DNA of 64,000 nucleotides from contig NC_088172.1 in the NCBI RefSeq assembly GCF_028769735.1, positions 64,263,075 through 64,327,074 on the forward strand, read 5' to 3'. Positions 1-13,800 of the stretch are shown piece after piece; position 1 is the stretch's first letter; each line of letters begins with the position of its first letter. The position numbers and the translations under genes are program-made. The notes below the pieces were generated by a model, which was given only the letters and a program-made list of their open reading frames with translations, searched no databases and was not told the DNA's origin. This stretch comes from Zonotrichia leucophrys gambelii. Its lineage: Eukaryota > Chordata > Aves > Passeriformes > Passerellidae.

Positions 1-1725
1 GTTGAAGGGCTTTCCAGCTGACATAAACACAGAAACAAAAACAGAACTAAAAATGGAGTAGTACATAGATATAAGATGTCCAATTTCTTAAATTTTTGTG
101 TGCCTTTCAAAAGAAATACAACGATTTCATGACCTTTGAATTCCTGGAAAGTGCTTAAGAATTATTTCAGGACGGCAGAAAAATGAAGGTGCAAATAAAA
201 ATATGTAAATCTAAATACATATATATAATGGATTTACTGGTTTACTTTTGCAGAGCAAGAAGCTCAGCTTAAGGTCTCAAGTCTGTAAGTGTAGGCAGGA
301 TGTTTCATCATGCTGCTGCTGAGGACTATCTGAAAGTTTGCAACACTAGAGCCATGGTGAGAAGCTGCCTGCTTGGAAAAAAGAGCCACAGAATCACATC
401 CTAGAGCAGGGCATGGCAGGGGAAGGCATAAGCTTCACAGAGCAACTTTGAACTCAAACACTGAGGTTTGCAAATCCACAACCACTCATAAACAAAACAT
501 TATATAATATGGACAGCAAACACAAATTAGAAAACATGTTTATTTTTCATAACCCATGTTCTGTGTTTGGAAGAAAACACAGCAAACTTACAACAAAGAA
601 GGGCAAAGTCACAGATTATGCAGTGAACTTCACAGTTGTTGCATCGACTCCTATATGCATTGATGACATATACAGAGCAGACTTAGCCCTTGGAAGATTT
701 ATATGCCTTGTAGGCATCTAGGAAGGCAGGCCTCTTGTGGCAAGACACCTCTGCTTCAGAGTCCCCATGAAAATGAGCTCTGTGCAGAACTACATTCTAC
801 AATAATCTGACCTAGAATTTAAAAGTATGTTTTTATAGCAAATGAAAGCTAATTCAATGATATTTTTAGCAGTGCTTCTAGTCTTCATTTATTTAATATT
901 AGCTTGCCCCATGTTTTCAAAGTGTCAGGTATCTCTCCATTGACCAAACTTCAATGATTTAAGCAGAGAAGAAAGGGGGCTGGTAGTTGGAATGGATGCC
1001 ACTGGAATTTGATATACAAGGAAGCACGTTTGTTAAATTTTGCCCTCAAACAGATCTTTGTGCTCCCTGTGATATCAGACCTGGTCTTAAAAAAGAAAAA
1101 GCTGCATTGCCCTCCTAGTCTATCAGAATGAACATGCTCATTTTAAAGAATGCTTCCAGTGAATTGTAGAGCTTCTGAGCAACTTATCATCATTTTTGCC
1201 TGTATGCAGCCAAGAAGACAGCTCTGACAAAAAGATGAACAGCTTGTTGCTGGGCCAGTAGATTACAGAGTGTGGGCTTCCAGGAGGAGTCAGTGAGTAA
1301 GGAAAACCAGAAGGTTAGCACTGAGTGCAGTATTCTGCTGGCCCTTTGTTTACTCTTCCAGTTGAGGACACTCTATACTGAATTACAGCTAAATGTTACA
1401 TGCCTTTCTAAATAGAGTATGCTTAACATAGACCCAAATATTTTATTGCTTTACACAATACAGCAAGTATCTTAATTTAGACCTTAAGAAAATTAAAGTA
1501 ATATATACTGTCACATGCACAAATTGACAAAAAACCCGACCTTTCTTTTGGGGAAAAAGAAGGCTTATATTAAGTTACAGATTATTATTTTCATTAACTC
1601 TTCAGAAAAAAAAATCATTTCTTGAGAAGTTCCTTTGGAAGACTTTTTTAAGAGCTACTTCCCTCCCACCGCTATAATGACTATAATGCCTTTACATGAA
1701 GAAAATCTAATTTCCCATTCCATAC
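1..1725 (-). other. ABCB10: ABCB10 intron 6 (5' part)
   Basis: AT-rich intron sequence following exon 6 in the sense of the gene. I looked for the expected next exon, which should begin with the second base of Gly followed by LSSFYSEL, and did not find it. No repeat was recognised. Confidence 0.8.
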
Positions 1726-1861
1726 CTCCAATGCTTATGCCAACCCAGAAAGCATACATTAGGAAAGAGGAGAGTTCACCAACTGTCATGTAGGCACTGC
1801 CCATTAGTAATCCTCCTTTGTATAACACTGAGAGGACAATTAAGTTTCCAGAAAGGCCAGT
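1726..1861 (-). CDS. ABCB10: ABCB10 exon 6 (transmembrane helices 5-6)
   Basis: 136 bp, TTTTCCTTAG acceptor and ATTGGAG/GTATGG donor. It encodes [20 protein letters not shown], then [20 protein letters not shown] and G. It leaves one base of a Gly codon for exon 7, which is not in the window. Confidence 0.93.
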
Positions 1862-4800
1862 CTAAGGAAAAAGGAAAAGGCAGATTTTGTCACATACATC
1901 TTAAATTTCATCCTCTAAAATGCTGTTTCAGAACTTTCCTTGTAATGAAAAGAACTCTCACACTATAGGTATCTAGACTTTTGGAGGATTGAGGTAAATT
2001 CAACAATTCTAATGTAAAGCAGCCAACAGCCAGACAGACATCCACGGCACTGTGCTATCCAACAAGTGTTCAAAAAGCAAGCAGCTCTTTTTTGGCTTTT
2101 TTTTTTCCCCCATGGTGGAAAGGAACACTAAACATTATTCTCAACCATCATTACCAAGGAAGAATTGATAGTCTGCAGTTATGTTCCAGTTTTAGAATTC
2201 AATTACACAAACAGTTATGGAAAAATCCAAGCCTTCCTCCCCTACCTGTGCACTCCCCACCTTCCTATGATTGATGCTCCTCTCACTGGGGAGCCAAACC
2301 TCTGAATGCTAAGGGTAGGGGAAGGTCTCCACTGGTTTCATTCCTTGAATAGAAGGTGTGGCCTCAGATAAGTAGTCCCCTGCTATGGGGTGTGGTGCAG
2401 AAATTGAGGCTTATAGTGACTTTATCATACTGTTTTATCTTGAAATGCAGTTTCACAGCAGTTTAGGCTGATTTAAGCCCAGTCTTCCCACAGTTTTATA
2501 CATTCAATTTATTCTCAATCATTTACTTGCAGATTTTTAAGTATCATAGGGAAATTTAAAATAATTGACACTTTGCATAACATGGTTGGCTTACTTTCAT
2601 GAAATATACTTACAGCTCCAAAGAAGCCTGCCCGAGCTAGTGCCTCTTTTCTAGCCAGCTGTAGCACATAATCAACTTTATTTGTATACTTCTCCATTTC
2701 AGCCATTTCTTGCCCAAAAGCTCGAACTGTTCTGATGTTTCCAATACGCTCTTCAGCTAACTGCATTGAAGCAAAGCACAAAACAGATCCACAGAGACAC
2801 ACAATTTGAAATGCTCGCATTACATATCACCTGAAAGTTAAACCAATATCATTTCACTAATCTACGTATCTTTGGATAGCACTGGAAAATTTCTCATGCC
2901 TTCCTCTCCCCACTCCAAACCCCATTTTTTAAATTCTACTAAGTTAAAAGCAAACTGCATGCCCAGGCAGTTTTAAAAACAACCCTCAAGATTTTCTTAA
3001 GTGCTAGCAGAGACAGAAAAATATAAAAGTAGGGTTAAAAAATTTGGTGTGAACAACACCCATAGGGAAGTTACTATTCACAATATGTAATAACAATGTG
3101 GGAAGGGAAAAAATAAAGAATATCTGTTCCATACTAAGTCATGCAAAAAAGCCTGCAGTTATTTCCTAAAACAATTCCACTCATTTGATCAAAGCAATGC
3201 TGGGAATTAATTTAGCCCAACTAGGAATGTCTCATTTCAACTTAGTATTTTAACTTCTAAACAGCAAAGTATTAATTCTAAAATACCTCAATTGTATCCA
3301 CTTACACTAAGTTGTTAATGGACATTGTGATGGTCTTAGAAAAAACAAGTTCCCCTTTTGTAAGTAAAAGTATAATACAAAAAATAATTTTCCTTCTTTC
3401 ATCTCTCATTCAACCTGAAAATTTGAATGGAACACAACAATTGCTTGTTCATTTGAAGTCCCACACCTGGTTTACAAAGGCACAAGCTTCCCACCAACAC
3501 AGTCTGAAGAAGACAAACGGAAGAGGGCTAATGTTCCTTTTAGGCAGTTCTACAAAGGACATCCCAAGTTTATAACAGCTGGCAACTGTGACTATTTTAA
3601 CTACAGCTTTCCTAATTATATTTCCATGCTTTATAATAATGTTTCCCCATGCTAAGCCTTTGAGGAAAATGTTTAAGAAACAGGCCCCATAAACATTTAA
3701 GAGCTGACAGGAAGATCAAGCATCAGGGATGCACTTCAGAGATGGAACTGCTAGCAAAGGAAGCATTCATCTAGTGTGCTTCAGATAGCTTCAAGCTCAA
3801 AACCATCATCCAAGTAGTTTCCAAGTCCAGGTACCAACTTCCACAGGACTTCATAGGCTGATCTTTTTTTTTTCCTCTCACAAAGCTGAAGTCTAAGCTC
3901 CTTGTAATTTCTTACATTTCCAAATTCTCAAGGCCTAGTATCTCTGTGTTATATTGCTACGTACAAAGGAAGCATGGTTGTTTTTGAGATCTGTGAATAA
4001 GTGTTGCTGACATTTACCTGTCATACTACTCAGGTGCTAAACCACAGTGTCAGAACTAACAGTACAACTGTCTTCAGATCTGTAACTTTTGAGATACTAA
4101 CTTCAATGCATTAGAGCAATTTTAAAGTTAACTGGAAAGGTTACCTGTGTTGCTTCTGCAAGAGAATCTTGAGTAACTTTAGTAAGCTTTCGCAAGTATC
4201 TGCCATAAATCACAGCTAGGACAGCCAAGGGTGGCACAACACTCAGAACAAATGCAGCAAGGCTAGGGGAAACAAAGAACTAGAAGAAAAAGGTATTGTC
4301 AGAGTTTAGCATTCAGATTAAAAATAATCCCTGGAGTGCTGAAGTGCAATTTCGCTTGCTACATTTCTAAAACTAGTAGGGATTTAGTGCTGCCATGCTT
4401 TCATTTATCATGTTTTAATTTTTTTCCAGGCAAAATATCCATTCTTTCACAGCATTTGGGAAGTTAGAACAAAGGACTATAGACAAAGCCATCTGGATTT
4501 AATTTCTAGCTTTCTCACTGGTTCTCTGTGTGGTCTTAGTCAAGCACCTTAACCTGCCACTAAACAGGCCTACCAGGAAATCTCTTGGGGATGCTGAAAG
4601 ACATAAGCTATTACACAGTTTCTAAAGTGCTTTCACAACTATTACATAGATGGTGTAATACAGAAGCTCTGAGTAGAGAAATATCATACAGTACTTCTGG
4701 GTAACTGAGGAACAAACAGATGGAGTCACCATTACTCCCTAGCACCCACGAATGGGTGGAACACGGTATTTAATTTATTGCTGCAAAACTTATCACTTGT

Positions 4801-7800
4801 AATGATCATTGCTTCTAATGAACCTAAAGAGGTTCTCTTCATAAGATTTACTGACTTTAGATCTAACGAGTTTTAATTTCAGCTTTCTTTCTCTATTGAA
4901 AACAAAAATCCCCAGAAAGATTCAAAATCAACATAATTGATAGGCTTTATAATTATTTAATAATAATATCTTCTTCCTTTCCTTGGCAAACTTTTATAGT
5001 ACTCCTCTTACAACCATGTCATGGCAGTATTTTGGAGCAGGATGCATTATATAAAGTTATTTCATTTTATCTTTGTTAAGATAAAGACTTGGAGTCCTTT
5101 TGTAAGACAGCACAGAAAGTCATTCTTATCAGCAATTCTTATCAGTGACTAAATATTAAAGCTTTAAAGTTTCATAGTGGAAACTCTCAACACTTTCTAA
5201 TGACAATATTGGATGCTTATTTTTATGAGGAGACTATTTGCTGTCTGTTTTTAACTCCACGCAGACAGCAGATATTACCATACCAATGCATAAGCATAAA
5301 AAAATTAAGGCCACAAAATAACCCTCAATGGAAGCCTCCATTAACAAGGCTCCTACAGAAACATATTCTTTACTGACAGATTAAAGCAGAAGGAATAAAA
5401 CTTGTGAAAATCTGTGGCATTAATTAGATATGCGGTGCTGCCTTTGCTTAACCAGAATCAACCAACTTAAATGACTTCCTATCAGGCCCATTACACCGTA
5501 TTTTACCTGCAACCATGGCAATGTTATCACTGATTTCAGTATCTTCAGTAAGAATGGAATTCAGCAATTTGCCTACCACATTTCGCTTGATAACTTTGGG
5601 TAGAAACAGTAGCTAATATCAATCCATCATCCTCCAAATATTGCTTGTGAGTAAACATCAAGTGGCTGGCTACAGGCACATCACCTACTGCAATAATCTC
5701 TGCATCTGTTGTAGATAACCAGTGAAATACACTCAAACCCAAGAGCACACAATTGTTACTGGTCGGACTCACACTCACCTAATAGAACTGAAACAAATGC
5801 GAAACTACAAGTAGTGTCAAGCAAGTAAGAGACCACCATACCATCATTCCAACCCCCACAGATGCTTGTGCTCCTGCCCTGAGCCCATCAGAAAGGTTTT
5901 CAGTCACTGAGCGGCCCAAAAGGGCTGTATCTGAAGATAAGCGATTTATCAGCTCTCCTGTTCTGGTCTTGTCAAAGAAAGCCGTTTCTTGCTTCACAAT
6001 AGAGGAGAACATGGTTGCTCTCAAACGTTTCACAATTCTTTGTCCTGTCAAAAGCATAAGTCAGTCAAGCATGACACAAGAGACTTTACATAGACAGCAA
6101 CAATATAACAATATAACAGGACTGCACAGCACTGAACAAGGCATGTTACAGGGAATAGAGTCTGGTAAGAAGTGTTAGATGAGATCTTAAAGATAAAATA
6201 AAATATTGCTCATAAAAATGAGCAATCATTCCAACATACATATCTTTGCACTATTAGTTTACCTTTGCTCTGGTTAAAAAAAGGTACTGACTCCAAAATC
6301 ATCTCTTGACCATGGCCAAAAATTTGTTTAAGATCATTACATACTCTGACTGCAAGAAACAAGATGACTCTCAGTACCACTTTTGCTTCTGTTTTTACCT
6401 GCAGTCTGCATGAGGTAGACACGTGTAGCATTAGCAGCAGCACCACATAAAAAGATTCCACTCAGCAAGGCACACAGGCTGGTCAGGCTGTCCGTGAAAT
6501 CCTCACTGGGATTTGTATAAATAATGTCGATAACTTTCCCCATAAAGAAAGGAGCTGACATGGTAATGACACTGGAAACTGCCAGAAAGCCAACAGCAGC
6601 TGCAAATCAACAAGAAAAAGGAAAGTTATTCTGAAGTTACAAGATTGTTAATAGTACAAATGAAATGATTTTTCATTTGAAATTTCTATTAAGCTTGCAA
6701 GTGCCAATTGAAATAATCAGCAGTTTTGACACCCAGTGAAAGGGGTATTTTAAACTACTGTATAAATTAACTTAGGCAAGGCATATTTTAAGACTCTGAA
6801 AAGCCTCTGTATACAATCACAGTCCTGGAATCGCTTCTCTTGTCTAATCTTCAACAGAACCATCCAAAAAGGTTAACTTTTCACAGGTGTCACCCTTAGA
6901 GAACATTGACAGTTACCTAATTCTTACACACAATCCTTCAACTCCTGTTTGGTTTGGGTTTTATTATTCATGCTTGTCACTGTATGGAAGCTTCCAGGTG
7001 TCTGTTTTTGAGCTAACAATGGTCTGAAGTAAAGATCTGATCTGAGAACTATGCAATTTTATTGGGGAAAAAAACCCAAACAAAGCAGAAACCAACATAT
7101 CCCCCAAATTTGATTTCCTCTTAACTGATAAACTTGAGGATTTAATTTTAAATTTTATAAACATTTATAAAGTCATTTAGTTTTACTCTTTACTATTGGT
7201 CTAAAAGGAAAATAGCATAAGTCTTGATTAGAAGTACATTTGCTGATGAGCAGAGCTCTTGAATCCCAGGTGCAGGATCAGTCATGGAACAGACTATATA
7301 GCTTTTTGAAGGTGTATCACAAAGTCTGAAAATTACACTGGACCACAACTTAGCCTGTTGAACTTAAATCTGCAAAGAAATTTCTTGAGCCAAGAACAAA
7401 GTTTAATTTTAAAAAGTCAAGCCAAGCTTGGAAGACTGAGAGCTAGAAAAAACCACATCTTAATTGAAAACTGAACAAACTTGATATGAAAACCACAACA
7501 AACAATGACATTTATATAGCATCATTTTCCAAGAACTACACACTTACAGCAACCATTCATAGGATTGCTGCAAAACTACTAGCAAATAATGTCTCTGAAG
7601 ACAAAAAATATACTGTGCTGAAAAAGTCCTGAAGTTTAGATCCATTCTACTGAGCTTCTTGTATCACTTCTGTGATGAAGACAGCAGCCAGCCTCCCTGT
7701 TGCACACTGCTGTAAGCAGGATTTCTAACACCTGACACAGGTGGTTTGATGCCTCTTACCACCTTCACACACATGGAAAGCTTTGTTTCAGTTTGTTCTT

Positions 7801-10800
7801 GAGCTGTAAATAGAGCTGTGTATTTATAAGGAAGAATTTAGAGTACAAAAAATGCATAGCTGCAGCCTGTCCCTCTTAGCCAAGATTTATTTGCAAGCTT
7901 TCCCTTGTGTTACAGTCCAGGCAGCAAGTGTGTGAAAGATACAGGATTTGGATCTTTAATTTGAAGCTATAGAAACTATAAGAAACCAGAGGAGAAAGTG
8001 AAAAACTTTCTGGTGAAAAATTATTGATCTATGCCATAGGCACATCTCATAAGGGTATTACTTATTAGCTAAAAATGAATGGCCTTATTAACAGCCTGGC
8101 AGCAATGGTGATTCAAGCTGTGAAGCAGCAGGGAAAAATCCAATAAAACCCAGGTTATTTCCTGTCAGGAAAAGCTGGTTGGTCTCCAAGGCAGCTGGAG
8201 ATGGACAAAAGCATTGATTATAAGCACAGTACTGCATGCCAGCTCAGTCTGCATGAGTCCAGACAATTTCTCAGTTATGGATGGAACAGTACATATGAAC
8301 TGCAGATATAAATATTCACAGAAGGAAGAGGACTGTATAGCTAAACCCCTCACATATTTCTGCCTAGTGGCTTGAATTTATCTTCAGGTCTTCTTCATTC
8401 AAACTAGCACGGGTTTCACTGTAATTACTTCCAACAGCCTTAACTGTTGAATGAAAAGCAAATACTACTATCTAAAGCAAACTGAAAACTATTGAACTAA
8501 GCAACATACATGTCTTTATTAATTTAACCACAAATCACACGTACAATAAGGTTCCCTAACTGAAACTCTCACATTGATTATGCCAGCAGACCAAGTAGAA
8601 AATAGCATAGCTGCCAAGTGGCTGCTCTTTTTTGTTTCTTTTGAAATGTTGACTAGTTGAAAAAATAGGAACCAGCGAACACTTATTGTATGGCCTCCTT
8701 CAAAGGAGCTGTCATGCTGATAACTGGCTGAAGGGAGGAGTTCAATGTGTTCAGCAACCAGATATGAAGACAAGCCAGTGACACTGAAGGCTGTTGCTGA
8801 TAGAAAAAAAGGTCAGAGTAAACTCTATAGTATTAGTTTCACATGGCTTATTCTGTTACCCAGAAAATGACATCAAACAAAGACCCACAACACACCCTTC
8901 TATTTTTTAAAGTAATTTTTTGGTAGGCTCTGACATGACAGTAAACAAAATGTAAGGCAGATCAGTGGAACTTATAAAACCAGGACTTCAAAGTGGCAAC
9001 AGGAGCAATGACAAAGAAAGCTGGCTGCAGCAGCAGCTGAGCAACCCTCTTGGAAACATTAGGCAAACATTTTGCTTGTCTACTTGCACAGAAATCCAGA
9101 TTGCTACACAAAGTGATGCCTTTATCACTATTAAGATGAACATACTCTCTGTTAAGGCCAACATGACTTGCTTCTTGACAGCAAACCTGCAACTTCCTAA
9201 GAGGATGAGGTTGCCAACTGATAAACCACAATATTTATAAGCAATAACTAGGCAGAACTATCAGAAACCTCTCTTCAGAACATAGACTGACTCCAAAGAA
9301 TCATAAATTAATTTTCTACACACAAAAACAACACCAAGACAGTGAATGTTTCTAATTTTGCTGGCTTTTACCAGAGCACCCTTCTCATCCACTATAGTAT
9401 CTGGAAGTGTATGAAGAGAAAATACTTGCAAGCCTGTTTGGTGAGGGGCTGTTTTGAAGACAAATACATGAGGATTTTACCACAGATGAATTAAGATCAT
9501 CCAAGCCATTCAGGGATGAAAGACAGAAAAATGAGGTATTGATGAGATCTGGCAGGGCACAGTAACCCAGCAACAGGTCACAGGAGTTAGATTTTACTAT
9601 TCCATAAGCTATGAGTATTACTTCCTGAAATCTTTTAGCTACTGTCCTGGTTTCATTTAAATATGGAGGGCTGGTGGCTCAGAAACAATCTTTGCATTTG
9701 TGAGGAATATCTTTCTACCAGTAACAATGAATGTCTATCCTTTATCAGTTGTCTGTGCAGTTTTACTTAGTATGTGGGCAATTTTTAAGCTGAACACTGA
9801 CTGGCCTTCCACAAGGGCATTTGGAGTGCTGAATAAAACCTACCACATTATAATGTGCATTCAGGACGATTTGGCTCTTCAATTGTTCTTTTACGGGAGA
9901 AAGATGCACTGGTAAATTTTATATTTGTTGGTCAAATAAAGTTCATTTCCTTTTGGTGGATCCTGTACCACAATATTTTTGGGTATCAACCCTGCAAAGG
10001 TATCAAACCTGCAAAGAGTCAGCTCTGCAAATATTTATTACAAGACAAAAATCTTCTTCCAGAGTATATTGTGAGCACTTAATGATGTTCTGTATAGTTC
10101 TGGGTTAGGTATGAGTGGTGTGGTTTTCTTTCTGTTAAAGTAAATTCACATATGGCATCTGCACTGCATCTATTATTATGCAAGAACTTTTTAGAACCAT
10201 ACTCCTTACATTGTTAAGAACAACGGTGTTACTGTGCTCAGAAAAAAAAAATACAGCTCGCAAAATGCTAGAAAGTAACAGAATAACTCTAGGTTTGCAG
10301 GAGAGAGTATGGCTTCTTTTTTTATCATGCATTTAACAGTAAAGCATTTAACTTGTTCACATTTACCCTGTATAGAAGACAGTCTTTATGTCAGACCAAC
10401 CTAGCTATTACTCCTTCTATATCCACAGTTCACACAAATAATGCAGCAACAACATTCCCAAGGAAATTAAGGTCTAAGCACCTAACTGATCACAGCGATA
10501 AGCAGCTACTGTTTCTGCAATATCTTACTTAAGTAGCTTCGCTAACAGCTCACCCCCAGTTTAAAATAAACAACCAATTACACAGAAAAACAAACTTTCT
10601 GTGATAAAGGTGCAAGGCTGCTTGGACCTTTTGTGAATTTCATACCAAACATTGACAAAATCAGAAGAAAAACTAGGGGGAGAGGCAACAAAAAGCATGT
10701 AGCCTATATTTTATTGGTGCACTGCACATGAGAAAACACTCAGCAAGTTACCTCTACATATATATACATATAGGAATCACGATTTTAAAACCACAAATTG

Positions 10801-13800
10801 CCTTCCAAAAAAATCAAAGTGCATCACCTGGTGTAATTTTAAAGTAAAATAAAATCCGATTATGAATAAAGCAGTGCTCTCCTAACTTAATTGAAATTTT
10901 AATCTGTAGGAAAGCAGCTATTACAAACTTGCCAAAAATTACCAAATAAAATATCTGAGATATTAATGCCTTCTTTAGAGGCATTTCTTGGATACCTCTA
11001 AAGAAGACCTGTGTACAAAACAAGACTTCTTACTCAGTGCACATAAAGTTTGATAGAGAGAAAGCGCACACTTTGCTATGGGATTAAAAAAATCTCAGAG
11101 TTCCTTGTGCTTATTTTACAATTCAATACAACTATTGTTTCCTTCCAGTGTGGTTTGGATAAAGTGCAACAGACAGATTCTCACGGGGAGAAACAAGGAG
11201 GCAGGAAGATATAAAAGGAATCATTTTGAAAAAGCATTTTTGTGGTCTCACACACACAGAGCAGGATTTAATAATTCCAACAATGGCCCTGTCCTCTTCC
11301 CCAGGAACTGAACTGAACCGAAGATGCAGGTTTACCTTACCTGACTACACCAGATCAGCCAAGGAATTCCTACAACTACTTCTCTCCTTTGTTAAACCTG
11401 GGAGGTATTACGGGATTTACAAACTCCTAATCACTACACAAAACAGAGCGAATTCCCACCATAGTATTTGGGCTTTTTTTTTTTACCACTTTTAATTGCA
11501 AACAACAAAATTTAACACACATGTCCCATTTAAAATACATTCATAGCTCTACCCCACTGCAGAAGTAACTGGACATGGAACATATTACGCAGATACTTTT
11601 TTTTGGACATTATGACATTTGATACATTTATTTTCATTCCTAGGAGCCTCCAGAGGGTAAGAAGCTCCTGCTGCAAGAGGTGCTGTGTGCCTGCACATGG
11701 GAAGTCTGGGCCAGAGCACACCGTTTCTTCCTGAGCCATTGGATGGTGAAGAGGCCCTGCACAGAGCAAGATGGGACCTTCTCCTCTGCTGCCAATCACA
11801 AGGGGAGCAGGTCACCTTCACCTCTGGACCTGCACCTCATCAGCTGACGCCACTTCCCCAGCGCACCAAGACGGGCGAAGCTAGGCTTGCTCAACTTCCT
11901 CATAAATCCTCCTGTGCTCCCAGTCTCTTCCACTGTCCTCATGGCAACCACCTCACCTTCTGAGACTGTGAATTTCAGCTCACAGCCGCAAGGAGCAGGC
12001 AGAGCATCCTGACTCCTGCCATGTGGGGTGCCAGCAAAGGCACACAGCCCTCCACACTGGTACTGCTACAGCCCTAGGTTACCAGCTGCCTCTTCTATAC
12101 AATACAGAAAACCTGGAAGAACTCGACCTTCCTGCAGCACTGAACAGCACCTGGAGAGATCTCAACACCTCTGAAGAGATCTCGCGGCATTTGCTTAACA
12201 GCTATATGGACTCGAAGAGGAAATTAAAGGTTTTACCCTTGGTTCATTGCTTCATATAGTGAAACTGTTAACCTTCCTTTTTTTGAATGGAGCAAACCCA
12301 GACATACTAGGTTTTTAAGGACTAGTTTCTCTGCACAGAGCTGCAACAGGAACAAAATGCAACTATTTTAACATTGGGTACCTGCAATTGCCCAACCACC
12401 TATAATGCACTTTAGCCATATTTGTTATCCCTGCACTCTATAATGACCAGAATAATTTTTCCTGTTAGCTTTTCCATCTCTCCACCTAATTACAACTTAA
12501 CTACAAATTTTCCCTTAAGCAGAGTGTCAGTAAAGAAGAATGCTACATAAATTCACTCCTCCCCCAGAATGAAGACCAACCAAACACTGAAAAGCAGTCA
12601 TTACATTTCCATATTTTTTCCATCATCATGACTTGATATGATCAACTTGTTGTGTTAGGGTTTTTTTAAACTTTAATTCAAGCCATTTTGTTATCTTAAA
12701 AGACAAAACTGCATGTTTTTAGCAACTGGGCTAGCTGATTACTTAGATAAAACCATCAGCAGACTGCACAGACTAAGGATACTTTTCTCTATTTCAAAAC
12801 ATAATTACAAACAAGCATACCGTAACCCTGCCTGTGATAAACAAGCTGGGAGTGAGTGCCCAGGAAAGTGAACTGAATTAAATTTTCAGTTATTCAGAAG
12901 CCTAGGGTCCTAAAAGCCAGCCTTAAAATAACTGATTTATTTACTTGATTAAATTTAAATGGGAAAACCACAGGCTTTTAAAACTTCATTGTAAAACCAG
13001 CAGGTAGCCCAAAATCTATAAACATTCATTTGGATCCAAATTATGTTGGACCATAGTACCAACATGTAATGAAACTCTGTAAATATCCAGTGTGAATAAA
13101 ATTTTGTGCAAAGTATTTTTTATTCCACAAACCACCTCTTTATATGTCTAACTACCTCAACTCTCAAACACCATTTACTCAGTCCACGGGAACTACCTAT
13201 ATTTTTACAGAGGACTACAGGCCTCTCACTCATGAGACAGTGCACATACTGTCTGCCAACAGAGATACCTTAAAAAACCCAAAACATATAATAATTTGAC
13301 ATTGTTTTCTTACCAACAGCTATTATTATCATTTTAACCCATGAGAAGAAATGTCAGGAAAAGTTCATTTATACTATGCTGAAAATATCAGTGTTAAGGG
13401 TGTAATTTATACAGCCACAGTGTTTTGGTTTCACTGCACAGGCACTAGATATCTTACTAAAACATCAAAACACCTTACAAAAGTTTTAAGTAAAATTCCT
13501 TGAGGGAGAGAATTCCAAATTATTTTTAAAAATTAAACTCATCAGGTTCCCCTTTTTACTTAATTTCATGTAGTCTTGTGCCCAATTTTATCGCAGGGAG
13601 GTTGTGAGGCCAGCACTGAACATGCACAGAGGCATTAAACAAACGGAACCGAGTTCTTTTAACTTCCAAAACTTTTGCCTTCCCTTCAAAAACCAACAGA
13701 TTAAGAGATGGCAAAGTGAGAAGAGGGGACAGAATGTATGTTTTTAGCTTTTCACACGTATGAAAGGCTCGCTCCAAGACTCCGCGCTGTGCTGGGATGC

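Larger units (their letters stand above)
1862..5841 (-). other. ABCB10: ABCB10 introns 5 (1862-2613), 4 (2761-4144) and 3 (4280-5841)
   Basis: AT-rich introns; exons 5 and 4 within this span are annotated separately. The only notable content is an unassigned 77-codon minus-strand reading frame at 5545-5778 (see findings). No interspersed repeat was recognised. Confidence 0.75.

Noticed and set aside
1..1725. Search for ABCB10 exon 7
   Set aside because: No sequence coding LSSFYSEL after an acceptor was found. The exon must lie left of the window.
9642..9965. TGTCCTGGTTTCA start resembling an avian endogenous retrovirus LTR, with AATAAA at about 9935
   Set aside because: Only the first bases match the LTR pattern I know. 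No target duplication or clear end was found.
11530..12260. GC-richer patch with several frames in ABCB10 intron 1
   Set aside because: No homology, no consistent frame and no splice sites that fit.
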